From positions 496,001 through 560,000 of the forward strand of contig LSRY02000021.1 of the NCBI GenBank assembly GCA_001643675.2: a stretch of 64,000 bases of DNA, given 5' to 3'. The notes under the pieces are model-generated. The model was given only the letters and a program-made list of their open reading frames with translations. It was not told the DNA's origin and did not search any database. The position numbers were made by a program, and so were the translations under genes. Below, one piece after another: positions 1 through 13,300 of this stretch; the first letter of the stretch is position 1; each line of letters begins with the position of its first letter. This DNA is from Monocercomonoides exilis (Eukaryota; Preaxostyla; Oxymonadida; Polymastigidae).

Positions 1-81
1 GCATCAGCAGCAGCAGCAGCAGAGGAAGCGAGACCTGCAGAGGCATGGAGAGGGAAAGGGTTTCCTGCGCAGAGTGCGCGG

Positions 82-1324
82 ATGGTGGAGGGGAGATACC
101 CAGGCGATGTGGCAGTAGCAGGAGCAGGAGCAGGCAGAGGAAGAGAAAGGAGCGAAGAGAGAGGGAAAGAGAGAGATTCAGCGAGTGGAAGAGAGCTTCT
201 TTTCTCTGTCTCCTCGCTGGCTGCACTTGAGGCCGCGCCTGTCACCATTGGAGGATCACCGTTCACAACCATCTTTCCAATCATGAAGCCGCAAAGGACG
301 ACATCTGGTGCGTCAGACTCATCCAACATCTCTTCTTCTTCTTCTTCTGCAACGGCTGCTGCTGCTTCTTCTCTTTCTGGCTCGAATTTCCTGTCTCCCT
401 TCAGAGACCGTTCAGCTTCTTCGACGCCATCCTTCCACATCCGCTCCATCGCTCCGCAGACACCCACACACGACTTGAGCACACCCTTCGCCTTCGTCCG
501 GCACACCATTCGTGCCATCGCCTCTATCTTCGCACTCAGCCTCACTCCACAAGCACCAAAGGGCTACCACCTTTTCTCCCCTACTGCCTCCTTCTCATCT
601 TCATATGTCTCTTCAAACTCATCCTTATCTACATCATCATCTTCTTCATCTTCTTCTGCTTCTTCTTCCACTCTTTCCTCAGACCGCTCTGCTGACGCCT
701 CGTCCCGTGCCCTCGCCCTCATCAACCCTCAGCAAGACCCCCTCCCTCCATACTCTTACCCAGCTGAGTCCATCTCTGTCTGGGCACAGCTCTTCCTCTT
801 CCACATCTTCCTCAGCGTGGCTGACTGCGCCGAATGGGCAGGCAGCTTCATCTTCTCGGTGCAGCCAGCTTGGAGCTGGATCGCAGCGTTTGATGCCATG
901 TGGCGAGGAAACAGGCAAAACCAGCTGTTCTCCTTTGATTCGGATGTCCAGAATGGAATCATTCCTCATCTGCCCTTTGAGGAGCAGCAGACAAGCAGTG
1001 TGGGTGCTTCTTCGTCGAATGCTGTGTCATTTCTGGCTGCTCCTGCACCAGCCACTGCTTCTGCTTCTTCTTCTACTTCTTCTTCTTCTGTATCACCACT
1101 GACTTCTCTGCCAACCTCTGCCTCTGTCGCATTTGCTGGCTATGTCGCTTCTCATTCACCATCATCTTTATCTGCTGCTTCTGCAACTTCGTTCAATGCA
1201 AATCAGTCTGCTTTCCCTTCGTCTCCTCATCAGTCTCCTTCAGCAAATAGAGTGGGTGTGCAAGCTATGCCTTCTCTTTCTCTTCCATTTGCTGTTGGCA
1301 ACACATCTTCTTCTTCTTCTTCTT

Positions 1325-1355
<31 letters not shown>

Positions 1356-4300
1356 GTCATCATCATATTCCTTATCTCCTCCTCCTCCTCTCCGTCTCTC
1401 CCATGACTTCATCGTGCCCCAGCGCTTCTCTGACATCGAGCTGCGTATCATCTCTCTCTTCGTCCCTTACTTCCGCAAGTGCCTCGAATACTTCATTTCT
1501 GCCCTCGGCCTCTTCACCCAGCATCTCTACGAGTTCTTCACAGACGATGCTCAGCCCACCCTCGTCCCCTTCCAGCTGACTGAGCCCTCACGCAACTTTG
1601 TCATCGCCAACCGCCCGTACACCTCCAGCGTCTCTGCTGTCCCCTCTTACCGCCCTTCCCCTCTCTTCAAGTCTGTCCTCAACGGCGGCGGTGTTGGTGG
1701 CATCTCCATCCCAACCCCACCAGCCACCCCTCTGCCTTCAAGCTCCCCTTTCCCCCGCTCTTCTCCTCAGACTCCTTCCATCATCGCCTCTGCTGCCTCA
1801 CCTGCTGCAGGAGTGGGGATACCTGCCTCTATCAGCGCCTCCACCCAGATGCCCTCTGTCTCCCCACCTCCACTCAAACACCAGCTCCCAAAAATGAAGC
1901 TGAAAGTGCCCTCAGAACGAGACTTCCTCATGTTCTGGGCGCGGCTCGCAGTCGCCGACTTCGCAGAAGGTGTCCTCTTCACCCGCACTTTTGACTCGCT
2001 CTGTACTGGCGTCTGCCCCAAATTCACTTTTGCTCCTTCTCGTTTTGTGTCAGCAGCGCAATATGAAGTGTTTCAGGGGATAAGCTCTTCGCCCAGCCCT
2101 TCTCTTTCGTTCGTGTTTCTGGTTGTTTCTATGCTGTCTTCGTGTCTTTCCTCAAACTTGGCCCAAAAATGCCCTTTGCTCACCACACACATCTTGTCTG
2201 TCATCCTTACTCTTCTCGGAAAAACGGAGAAATTTTGGCATCTTCTGAAGAAAAGAGAAGCAATCCATGCACAGCGGAAAGCTATTCCATTTGTTGCTCT
2301 TCTTCGCGATGCTCCTCTTTCGCCTTCGACATCACTGAGACTTCATCCTTCACGTGAGAATTCTCCTCCTCCTGCTTCTTCTTCTTCCTTTTCCTCCTCT
2401 TCTTCTTCTACTTTGCATTCACCTCCTTCCCAGCAAACTTCTTCATTCATTCCTCCTTTTGCTCTGCCTCACAGTCAATTCCAAACGGCCACAGTTGCTT
2501 CTGCAGTATCTACTGCTCCTTTTTCCTGCACCTCACATTCTCCTCCTCCTTTCCGCACGTCTCATTCTCGTTCTCCTCCACTTTATTCTTCGCATCTTCC
2601 ATTGTCCGCAAACATCCGCTCTTTCTCTCCACCTCCTCGTCTTTCGCAGCCACCTCATCTGCAGCTTCAGCCTCCGACACATTCAATTCCTTCTTCTTCC
2701 TCTCATTCTGCTTCATCGTCTGCTTCTTCTTCCTCTTTCTCCTCCTCTTTCTCTTCTTCATTCTCTGCTTTGAAATCAACCGAGCACAAACAAACAGCAT
2801 CTGAAATCTTGCAACCTCTTCTCGATTCTATCCTTCTTCATACAGCATCCTACATCCTCAACTCCAACAGCCCGTCCATCGTTGCTCGCTTCTTCAATCT
2901 GTCATCTGTGTTTCAGTATTATGTTGATGCTTATCCCTCTTTCACTTCATCCTCTTCTTCATCTTCTGTTTCACCATCTGAAGATAATAACAATTCTTCT
3001 TCTTCTTCTTCTTCTTCTTTCCCATTTGGATTCATTTCTCCATCTGATTTCTCTTCCTCCACTTCAAATACACCTTCTCTTCCATCTGTCTCAAAACTCC
3101 CTCACACTTCATCATCATCTTCCTCCTCCTCATCCTCATCCATGCCACTTCCTCCTCTTCCTTCTTCTTCTTTCCCTTTCTCTCTCCTCTCTCCCTCGTG
3201 TGTCTGGGCATTCATTGGCATTGTTGCTGCGAATGCCGGAAGAGCTCAATGGCAGCAGTTAGCTCGTTCATTTCCTTCTCAAACAGCTTCTTCTTCTTCT
3301 TCTTCTGTTTATTCACAAACACATTCTGAACAAGCTTCACTCAGCAACTTCGGTGTGCCACTTTCTCGCGCACAACCAGCTGTGCCTTCTGTGAAGACTG
3401 CAATTTCACCATCTATCTGTTTCAATAACAATAATAATAATAATAACATTGTCAGTAACAACAGCATAAACAACAAATATCCTTCCACATCTCCCTCACT
3501 TTCCCCTTTGTCTCCTGCAGCCACTCGACAAATCCCTTCTTTCTCTGTGTCTTCTCCTCCTTCTCAATCTTCCCCCTTTCCATCTCCTTCTTCTATCTCT
3601 TCTTCTCCAGCACACCCACCTCCTTCTCTTCAGCAACTTCTGCCTCAGCTTCCTCAGAACGAGTCTCAAATCGCGTCATCAAACAGCACATTCTTAGCAT
3701 CGTTCATTCGGATGATGGAACACAATGGCTGGTCTTCAGTGAAGACGGGTTGGGCCACAAAGAAGATTCTCATCCAGAGGCAGAACAAGGAGATGGCCAC
3801 GATGCATTCATCAGTGCAGTCATGCTTGGCAAGACTCAGTCGGCGTTCAGCACAGAAAATCCCGTACTGGTTTTGGGCAGACAACAAGTCAGAGAAAGCA
3901 GAAAGGGCAGAAAGAGCAGAAAGAAGGAAAAGGTTGCAGAGGATGCAAAAGCAAGGCGGCCGATTGGGGAGAAGCAGCAGGTGGGCAGAGAGAGATGCAG
4001 TACATTCGCTTTCAGACAGGCAGTATGAATATCTCGAAGCAAAAGCAGAAGAAATGGAGCGCAACTCGTTTGCGAACCACTGTCTGACACTGCTCCGCTT
4101 CCATCTGCTTGTTCTGGTTGCATTGAGCCATCCAAATGAAACAGCATCAACATTTGTGGCAGCCCTGCTGTTAAAGTTGGCACACGATGCTGCGATGAAG
4201 GAGAACCCGTCAGAGGAAGATGCAATGCTGCAGCAGAATGTGAATCTGTTTCTGGTTGCATTTCAGGAGAAGAGGGATGCGGATGACGAGGAAGCACAGG

Positions 4301-7300
4301 AAATGAAAGGGGCAGGAGATGGAAAGAAAGGAAAAAACGATGATGACTCAGAAGAAGAAGAAGAAGACGATGGCGATGACGATGATGATGGTGACGAGGA
4401 AAGTAGTGGAGGCAGGACAAGAGAAGAGAGCGAGGCGTGGAGCCGGACGAGAGAAGACGAGACGACACGTTCAGACACAGATTTCTCAGACCAGCCAGTG
4501 TCTGTGCCTATCCAAGGGAAGGCATACAGATCGTATGGCATCTCCTCTGATCGCTCATCTGCCCGTTCGCTTTCTCAGACCTCGCTTTCTCCTTCTACAT
4601 ATGCTCCTTCAGCCACATCGATGACTGGAGTGACTGCAGACTTCGACGAAACAACCACCGCATCCTTTTCGGCGTCTGCAGGCTCCAACGAAGTTGTCAC
4701 TGTTTCATCGTATCGCAGCCTCTCTCCTTCGCAATCGCGATCGCCTTCGTATTTGAATGACTCCTCATTCCACTCACAAATGAGCTCAAGACACTCTGCA
4801 CAGACGATGTCGCCACCAGCCACAGCATCTTCTGTTATGAGTGGTTCTCGTGTGGTTAGACATTCAAAAGCTGTCAGAGGATCTTCATCATCATCATCTT
4901 CTTCTTCTTCATCCTCTTCCCGATCTGCTTCTGGTGCTTCTTCCAACAAGCATCTTATCCGAGGCAAAGATGCCAAGTTTGCGCAGTGGGCATCTGCCAC
5001 TGTTGCTTCTTATTTCACCTCCACCCTCGCCTTCCTCACTGAAACCACTCGAATTTCGCCTCAAAAAGTGATTGCGCTGAAGTCTGGTGCCACTTCTGCT
5101 GGCTCGTCTGTGCTGAACGAGAGGCAGAAAAGAGCACAGCTGCGCATCCAGAAGGCGCTGCGGCGCATTGAAAAGCAGAAGCAGAGGGAAGAGCTGAGGA
5201 CAAAAGCACTCAGAGACTGTCTGATTGGGCTGATCCTGGGCAATTCAGTGCTGATGAATGAGATGGTGACACTCGCACGCGATGCTGTCTATTCGCACCA
5301 GCGCTCGGCTCGCATCAAAGAAAAGCTGAGCAGCTTGGATGCTGTTGATGAACTGAATTTTGCATCCATATCGTCTTCCTCTTGCAATTTCAATGATCTT
5401 CTGCAGCAGCCTTTGACTTCCACATCTGCTTCTTCTTCTGCTTCTTCTGCATCATCTGCCCATCCATTCCCTGCCAACCATCCCACTCATTTATCTCCCT
5501 CTACTCGTTCTCTCTCCTCTGTCAGCTCAGGCAGAGGCCGTTCTCCTGCTCTTCCCTCCCTCCCTGCTCATCCTTCTCATCCAGAGCTAACCCTTCAGCC
5601 TGTGCCAGCATCTGCCCACAATTCCCCTCCAACACGAGGAAGCTCCAAATCTGACTCCCCTTCAAATGCATCAGCGTCTTCTCCACTGAGAGAGGTATCG
5701 AGTGAGACTTCACAGGAAAGGAAGCCTCAAGAAAGAGGAAGGGGAAGAGGAAGAGGAAGAGGGGAAAAGAGCTCTGATATTACTGGAATGAAGCAGAGCG
5801 GAAAGAAGAAGCCAAACAAAGATGAGAACGAAGAGCTTGTCAGACTCGCTGACGATGGGCGAGAACCGCTTTGCACATCGCTTTTGGGCTCATTCTTGTT
5901 TGAAGAAGAGATATTCTTCCCTCCAAAGAATATATTAGCTGAAATACGCAGACAACTACAACTGCACAAAGAAGAGCAGGCAGCCAGCTCGCCTGTGTCT
6001 TCTGCAACTGGATCTGTCCATGCTGTTCCTTCGACTCCTCTCTCACCTCCAGCTGACACCATCTCTCGTTCCTCTGCTCATTCGATGCAGAGTGGCTCTA
6101 ATAATACCAGAGCTGCCAGTGAGAGTGTGTTTCGCATTGCTCCGCTTTCCCCTCCTGTGCCTCGCTCTGCTCGAACATCCAGACCTCAATCTCAGTCTCA
6201 ATCTCAATCTCATTCACATTCTCATTCACATTCTCAGTCTAATTCTGTATCTCTTTCTCAGCCTCGCTCAGCTTCTCCTTCTTCTTCTTCTGTTTCTCCC
6301 TCGCGCAATTCTTCTGTCCAACCAAAGAACACCCGCAGAAACACAAATGCCTCAGCCTCTTCTGCTGCTTTCATTGCAAATTCTTCTTTTTCTGGTTCTT
6401 CTTCATCATCTTCATCATCGTCTGCTGTGAGAATCGCCCACATCTCTCCTTCTGTGTTTGCCTTCGTCTATTCTCTCCTTCCTCTCTTTCTGAGCCATCG
6501 CCATTTGCTTCGCTGGTCGCCTTCTTCAAACACAATACGCGTTCTCATTCGCTTTCTGCAGAGCAACAGCGCTGTCGGCTCTGCCATTCAGATGGGAAAT
6601 GCCTCAAAAACATCGAAAACTTCACGTATTGGTCGCTTGAATACTTCCTCTTCTTCTTCATATTCTTCTTCTCTTTCTACTTCCTCCTCCTCCTCTGAAT
6701 CTGCCTTTCTTCTTCCATCCTCTTTCATCTCCGTCACATCTCCATTATATTCATATTCTTCCTCCATTTATCCTCCTTCTCTGCTCTTCGAGTTTGCCAA
6801 GCGTTGCATCGATCTCTTTCTGTTTGAGTCTGCCCAGCTGTCTCATTCGCAAATGCTTCCTTTTCCCCCAAAATGGATACAGCCGTCTCCTCAGCCCAAT
6901 ATGACTCCAGGTGATTCTCCTTCTTTTTCTCCTTCTTCATTCTCTTCTTCCTCCTCCTCCTCTTCCGCTTTGTCTTCTTCTGTCCAAACTCCTCCTTCCA
7001 CCCCTTCCTCAGCCACTCCCTCTGTTGCCAGCCATTTCTCATCCAGCCCTGTTCTTCTGCCTCCTTCACACATCTTCCCTTCGTTTGCTCAGCAGAAGCA
7101 GAAGTTGCATCTTCTCATTTCGCCTTTGAAACAGCTGGCGTTGGTTGTGGCACTTGTTGACTTGTGCATTTCTGCTTTTGCAGCTGAAGAAGCGAGAAAG
7201 AAAAGAAATTCGTCAAACAGAATTGAAAGTTATAACATCACAAGAGAATACAATGGAAGAAGAGACAGATGGAGGACGAAGTCAAAGCAGCCAATTCTTG

Positions 7301-10300
7301 CCATTCATGAAGTCGAAAGAAAGTCTTCTTCTTCTTCTTCCTCTTCCTCTTCATCAGAGCACAACCCAATTCAAAATGCCTCACTTTCATCGATTGTGAC
7401 TGTGGAGCAGCTGTCTTCGTGGATTCTGTCTATTCTGATGAAGATTGATCTAAACTCTTTCCCACTCGCAATGCCATCTGCTCTTTCTGCTGTTCAGATG
7501 ATGAAACAAAATAAAAATAAGAATAAGAATAAGAACAAAATTAAAAGCAGTGACAAAAATGAAAGTGAAAATGAAGGCGAAAGCACTTATGTTAGTTTCC
7601 ATTCAGAGAAGGAGAAAGAAAAGGAAGATATTACTTCGATTGGGCTAAGTTTGAGAAGCTTTGGAGTGTTAGGCGGAAATAAAAGAGATGAGGCAAAAGG
7701 AGAGAATGAAAAAGAAATTGATGAAATTGTGAGCAGTGAAGATGGCAGTGACACTGATGACGACGATGAGAATGATGACGAAGATGAAGATGAAGCTTTG
7801 CTTCTGATGAATCAAACAACTTATGCATCTTCTTCTTCTTCTTCTTCAACTTCATCATCATTATCTTCTTCTCTTTCTGAATTGGCTTCTCGTATTCCTT
7901 GCACTTTCCTTTTAACTCTGAATGACACATGCAAAAGAGCATTTGTTGTTGGCCATCGCATCAGAATTATGCTGTCTCGTGATTGGAATCAGTATTTTGC
8001 CTCAAAAAGTTCATATTCTTCGTATTCTTCTTCCTCCTCCTTTTCTCCTTCTTCTTCTTCATCTTTCACTTCTTCTTCCTTGCATGCTCCCTCTCTCATG
8101 CCATTTGATGGTGGTTATTCGAGCTATCCTTCGTCATATCTGAATGGTTATCAAAATTCTTCATCATCATCAGCCTCATCATCGCTTTCTCTGTATTCTT
8201 CAAGCAGCACATTGCAATATCAGCAATCTTATTCCCCTTTTTATTCTCTTCTCCATTGCGCTGCTCTGCTTATCACACCACAAAAGCATGTTCCTTCTTT
8301 GACCCAGTTGAAATCGTTATCATCGTCACAATCTTCTTTGTCTTCTTCTTCTTCGTTGTCGTCTTCTTCTCTTTCTCTTCTGTTCACTTTCCCCTCACTC
8401 GATGAAATCAAATCCCATCTCCATTTCCTCTTCACATCCAATCACATGTTAGCTGCCCTCCGCTTGCTCCAATTTCTTTCTCATGTTGTCTCTTCTCAGC
8501 TCATCACAGAAGACAATACAAGCTCATCTCATTTCTCATCTTCTGCTTCTTCTCCTTCCTCCTCCTCCTCTTATTCTTCTTCTTCTTCTTCAACAGCATC
8601 ACTCTCCACATCAGATACTTCCCATCTTCTGCAACAAGACACAGAAATGATCCCAATTAGCAGCACTTCTTCCACTCCTCCCCTCTCTCTGTCTCATTTG
8701 AATTCAAGTTCTTCTTCCTCCTCTTCCTCTTCCTCTTTCATTCAATCGATCGAGCATTCCCTTTCCTCTCGTCTGCGCTCTTCCCTCCTCTTCCCTCAGC
8801 TCCGCAGCTGCTTCGAGTATTTCTATTCTGTTGCACCTGATCTCATCAAAGAGATGGAAGACGTCTCCTCCACCCTCCTCGTCTACACCGTGCCTTCTGT
8901 TCCCCTTGCCCCTCCCTCAGAATCATTGAAGTTTTCTTCTTATTCTCTCTCAAACTCTGCCTCTGCCAGTCTGCCTGCTGCCTCTTTGCCTTGCCCACCG
9001 TCTATCACTCAGTCTATTTCAGCTGCTGCTTCGTCGATTCTGTCAACAGCTGCCTCCTTCTTCCAGGCAATCTTCCCGCAGAAGAAGATTAAAGAGAACA
9101 TTCTATTGAACTCGTTCTGTATTGGCATTTCGACTGATTTGGAGTGGAAGAAGATGGTCGCATTGACTGATGGATGGAGAGACAGGCTGAAAGAAGACGA
9201 AGAAGACGATGCGGAGAATGCGGAGTTGTTGTGCAGTGAAGATTGGGATGTGGTGGCGAAGCAGAGGAAGAAGATGTATTCGAAGAAAAGAGCATTGTGG
9301 AAGAAAGTGGTGGATGAAGATGGCAAAGAAGAAGGAAAAGGAGGAGGAAATATTAACAGATTGTTCTTCTTGAAGGAGAAACATAGCGAAATCGCCTCCG
9401 AAAGAGAATGGAACAAAGCATCGCGTATTGTCCAAGCAGAAGCAGAGCATCTGAAAAGAGAGCGGTTCAACATGAATATGCCAATAACGCCACCTTCAAA
9501 GAACATCTCCAGAATTTCGTCTGCTTCTTCACTCGCAGCAAACTTGTCATCTTCTGCTGATCATGTGTCTGGCACGAACACCAGCTCACCTCAAAACAAT
9601 GGAAAAGAAGTGAATGCTGCTGAACATTTTCCTTCTCCCTCATCATTTGCAATTGGATCTTCTTCTTCCTCTTCCCCTCCTCCTCTAACTGACAAGCCTT
9701 TCTTTTCAGTGGGTGTTTTGCTTATCTCTTTTCTGTCTATTCCAAAATGGCATCAATCTCCCATCTGGCTGTCTATGATGGATGCTCTTTGCTTCTCGTC
9801 TTTGAGTGTTGTGGCTGAATGCAACCAGATTGTGAAAGGAAAAAGAAGATCATTCAGAAGAATATCGTCGGGTTATCTTTCTTCTTCTTCCTTTTCTTCT
9901 TCTTCTTCTTCTTCAGAAAGATTCATTGGCCATTCACCATCACTTGCAGATGTGCTGTCCAATCAGACTCATCCGATGCATTTTGAAGGGTGTGGAGTTG
10001 TCGATATGGTACTTCCAGTGTTACTGGACAAGATATTTGAGGAAAGATTGAATGATCAAAAGAGAGATAAAGCGAGAGAAAAGGAGAAAGAAAGTGAAAG
10101 AGAGAGGGAAAGAGAAAAAGCATTACGAGCAGATGGATTTGCAAAAGCGGAAGAAGATTCACATGAAAACAAAACAGAAAACAAAGAGGAAGCATTTAAA
10201 GTGGGCATTTTGCAGTATTTGTTCACGAAAGAGCTGAAATGGATGAAGAATGTGGCAATTCAATATCCATTCCTATTTATCTCTATTCTTTCCTCTCTCA

Positions 10301-13300
10301 CCTCTTCCTCTCTCTCTGCTCATCCTTCTGTGAGTATCAGCCAAAGCACAGCTGAGCTCATTCCACAGCAGCTTCAGCTTCATCAGCAGCAGAACTCACC
10401 TTCCTCTCCTTCTTCCATTGCATCGCTGTCTCCTTCCCAGTCCTTCAGCCATCCACATAACACAGCAGAGCAATCAGTCAGAAATATTCCAAATGTGTCA
10501 AATGTATCAAATGTGTCTTCATTGCCAGCATCGCTTTGTGTGTTCATTGCCAATTTCATCATCGACAACTGCTTCCCCAACAGCCATCCACTCAACGTGG
10601 CTCATCCGCTTCTTCTGCACTTCTTCCTCATGTTCCTGACTGAAGCTCAACATCGCTATGATCTTGCATCCTCTTCCTCTTCATCCTCCTCCTCATCATC
10701 ATCTTCTTCTTCTTCTTCTTCTCTAATCAGCCCCTCTGTCAAGAAAGTCCCCTCCTCTCTATCTTTTCTACAATCCATCAATTCTGAGCACACGATGCCT
10801 TTCTTCTACTCTCCCGATGAGTTCTATCAACAGCTGCGTTCTTCTATTGGCACAAAAGCCCTATCAAAAGTGTCTGAAGCCCTCAAAAACTGGACAGAGG
10901 CGGTGCAGTTTATGAGAGACGAGATTAAAAACCAGCTCGATTTGCTGCTTCCCCAGCCGCTTTCACCTGCTTTCTCGCCAATTCTGTCAATGTCCCCAGA
11001 TTCATCACCATTGCAATCACCTTCTTCTGTTTCTGCTTCTTCTTCTGCTACTGCTATGTCTGGTTCAGCTTGCAGATTCGACTCATTTTCAGCAGTCAAT
11101 CCAAATGATGACTTTCAAAAGAGCATGTTTAAGTCTCTCTATTCTCCTTTGACTTCTTCTTCTCCTTTGTCTCCTTCCTTTGCGTATTCTGCTGTTCCTG
11201 TGCCAACTGCCCCATCTGTCAAAGCCAAACCTTCAGGTCCTTCCTTCTTCCCTCTGATTGAGCAGCCTTTTGCTCTCCTGGCATCTCCCCAGACTCCTTT
11301 CACTTTGTCATTCTTTTCACTCTTCTTTCCTTCAATCAACACTTCTCGACAGATCCCCCGTTCACTGAATGCTATCGTGTCGTCACTGCAGGCAGAAGTC
11401 GGTTATTCTTCTTCCTCATCGTCGTCTTCATCGTCGTCTTCTTCTTTTCAGCCTTCTTCTTCAAAATTGCGTTATTCATCCACACAAAATCAAGCTTCAT
11501 CATCATCATCTTCTTCTTCTTCTTCTTCTTCTTCTTCCACTTCTTCTTCTATTTCCTTTGGCTCGACCTTCTCCTTCCCTTCCTCGTCTGTCGTCTTCAA
11601 GCTGCGCCGCTCCTTCCACATTGCTTTCCTCCAAATCGCCCAACAGCACCTCGACCATCTGCTTTGGGAGTATCGCTCTATAAAGTCCATCCTTCTTCCT
11701 TCTCTTTCTTCTCTCTCTGCTGTTGCCCAGTCTCCCAGACAGCCTTCCTCCCCTTCTGTTCAGGAGCTCATGTCTGTCCACTCTTCCTCTCCTGTCGCAT
11801 TTGCTTCCTCCTTCCCACTTCCTGCTCCTTCCTCTCTGCTCTCTTCTCCTTCCTTCTCCTCCATCTCCTCGCCTTCTTCCCATCTCTCATCTCCCTCTCC
11901 CTCTGCCTCTCCCACTAGCTTCATTCACTCACAAGATAACTGGTTCCACTCATCCATGGAGCAGTCACTCCTTCTCTTCCCCCACATCGCCCTTGCCCAC
12001 CGCTGCGTCTGGCATCCGCTGTATGCTGACTGGCTCATGCCCCTCTTCCTCGTCGGCCACGTCAGACCTCTTTCACAGCCCCCCTCTGAGTATTATGCTC
12101 TGCTGGCTCGTAAAGGGCACAGAAGCAGCGGGAATTCGTATTGGAGAGAGAGTGATAGAGGAAGGAGTGGTGATGTGTTTGTTGCTGCTGATGATGATGA
12201 AGAGGAGGGAAACAATGATTACTTTGAGATGGCTACAAGAGATGCCAAACAAGCTGCAGCTGTCAGAGTCAATCTCGATTCCTATCTCATCGACGATGAT
12301 CACATTGCTACTGACTCATGTGCATCCACTGCTCCTCTTCCGCAAAAATCTTCCTCCTCCTCTTCTTCTTCTCTTGCTGTTCCTTCTCTCTCCACTCCAA
12401 CTCCTCCTTCCTCTCCTGTCTCTCCCTCTCTCCGCAGCGACTCTTCTGTCACAGCTGAGTCCACCACCACCCCCAGCACCGACTCTTCCTCTCTCCGCAC
12501 TCAAGTCTTTGCTTCTTTTGCTCAATCCTCTGTTGCCTCTCAGGCTGCAGCCACTGGCTTGATTGTTCCCCTCCCTTTCACCAACACTCTCCCTCTATTC
12601 GATCTCGAATCGCTGACTGAGCTAGACTCGGGAATGCGAGTGCACCACACAACACTCGCAAACTTTGTGAAGCAGGTGCTGCAGCAGGTGCCTCTCATTG
12701 AGTCCTCTTCGATCATCCAATCCGCTGCACAACAAGGAGGCTTTGCCCAGTCTCCAATGGCACCGGCGATGGATGGCACTCCCTCTGTCTTGTTGCAGAG
12801 TGTACAGCCAGCCACGCCTATCAGGAGAGACAATGCGCATCTGTCGCACATCCGGAGCCTCTTCACCATCACCCAGACGTCCACACAGAAGCCGGTCAAA
12901 TGCAAATACCTCATCCCACAGCATGTGGTGCGTGCTGCCTCGAAGGAAGCTGGAGGGTTCTTGTCAGGAGGAGGAGTGGGAGGAGGAGGGAGAAATGGAA
13001 TTGGGTTTGGAGAAGATGGAGATGGAAACGATGGTGCAATGATTCTTGTGCCGTCTCAGAGGTGTTGTGAAGAGACGATTCTGATAGCGAACATTCCGAG
13101 TGTGCAGATGAGCAGCGCCCACAGCGCAGCCTGCTCCACTCTGCGCTCTCTGCGACACCAGGCAACAGTCTCTGCAGCTGATCTGGTGTACCCCGCCAGC
13201 CTCACTCACATGGCAATATCGCTGCTGCATCTGAAGATTATCGTGCACAAGTTCCGCAAGCTGCTCTCAGACATTGCCAACAACAGCGGTGCAACGGAGC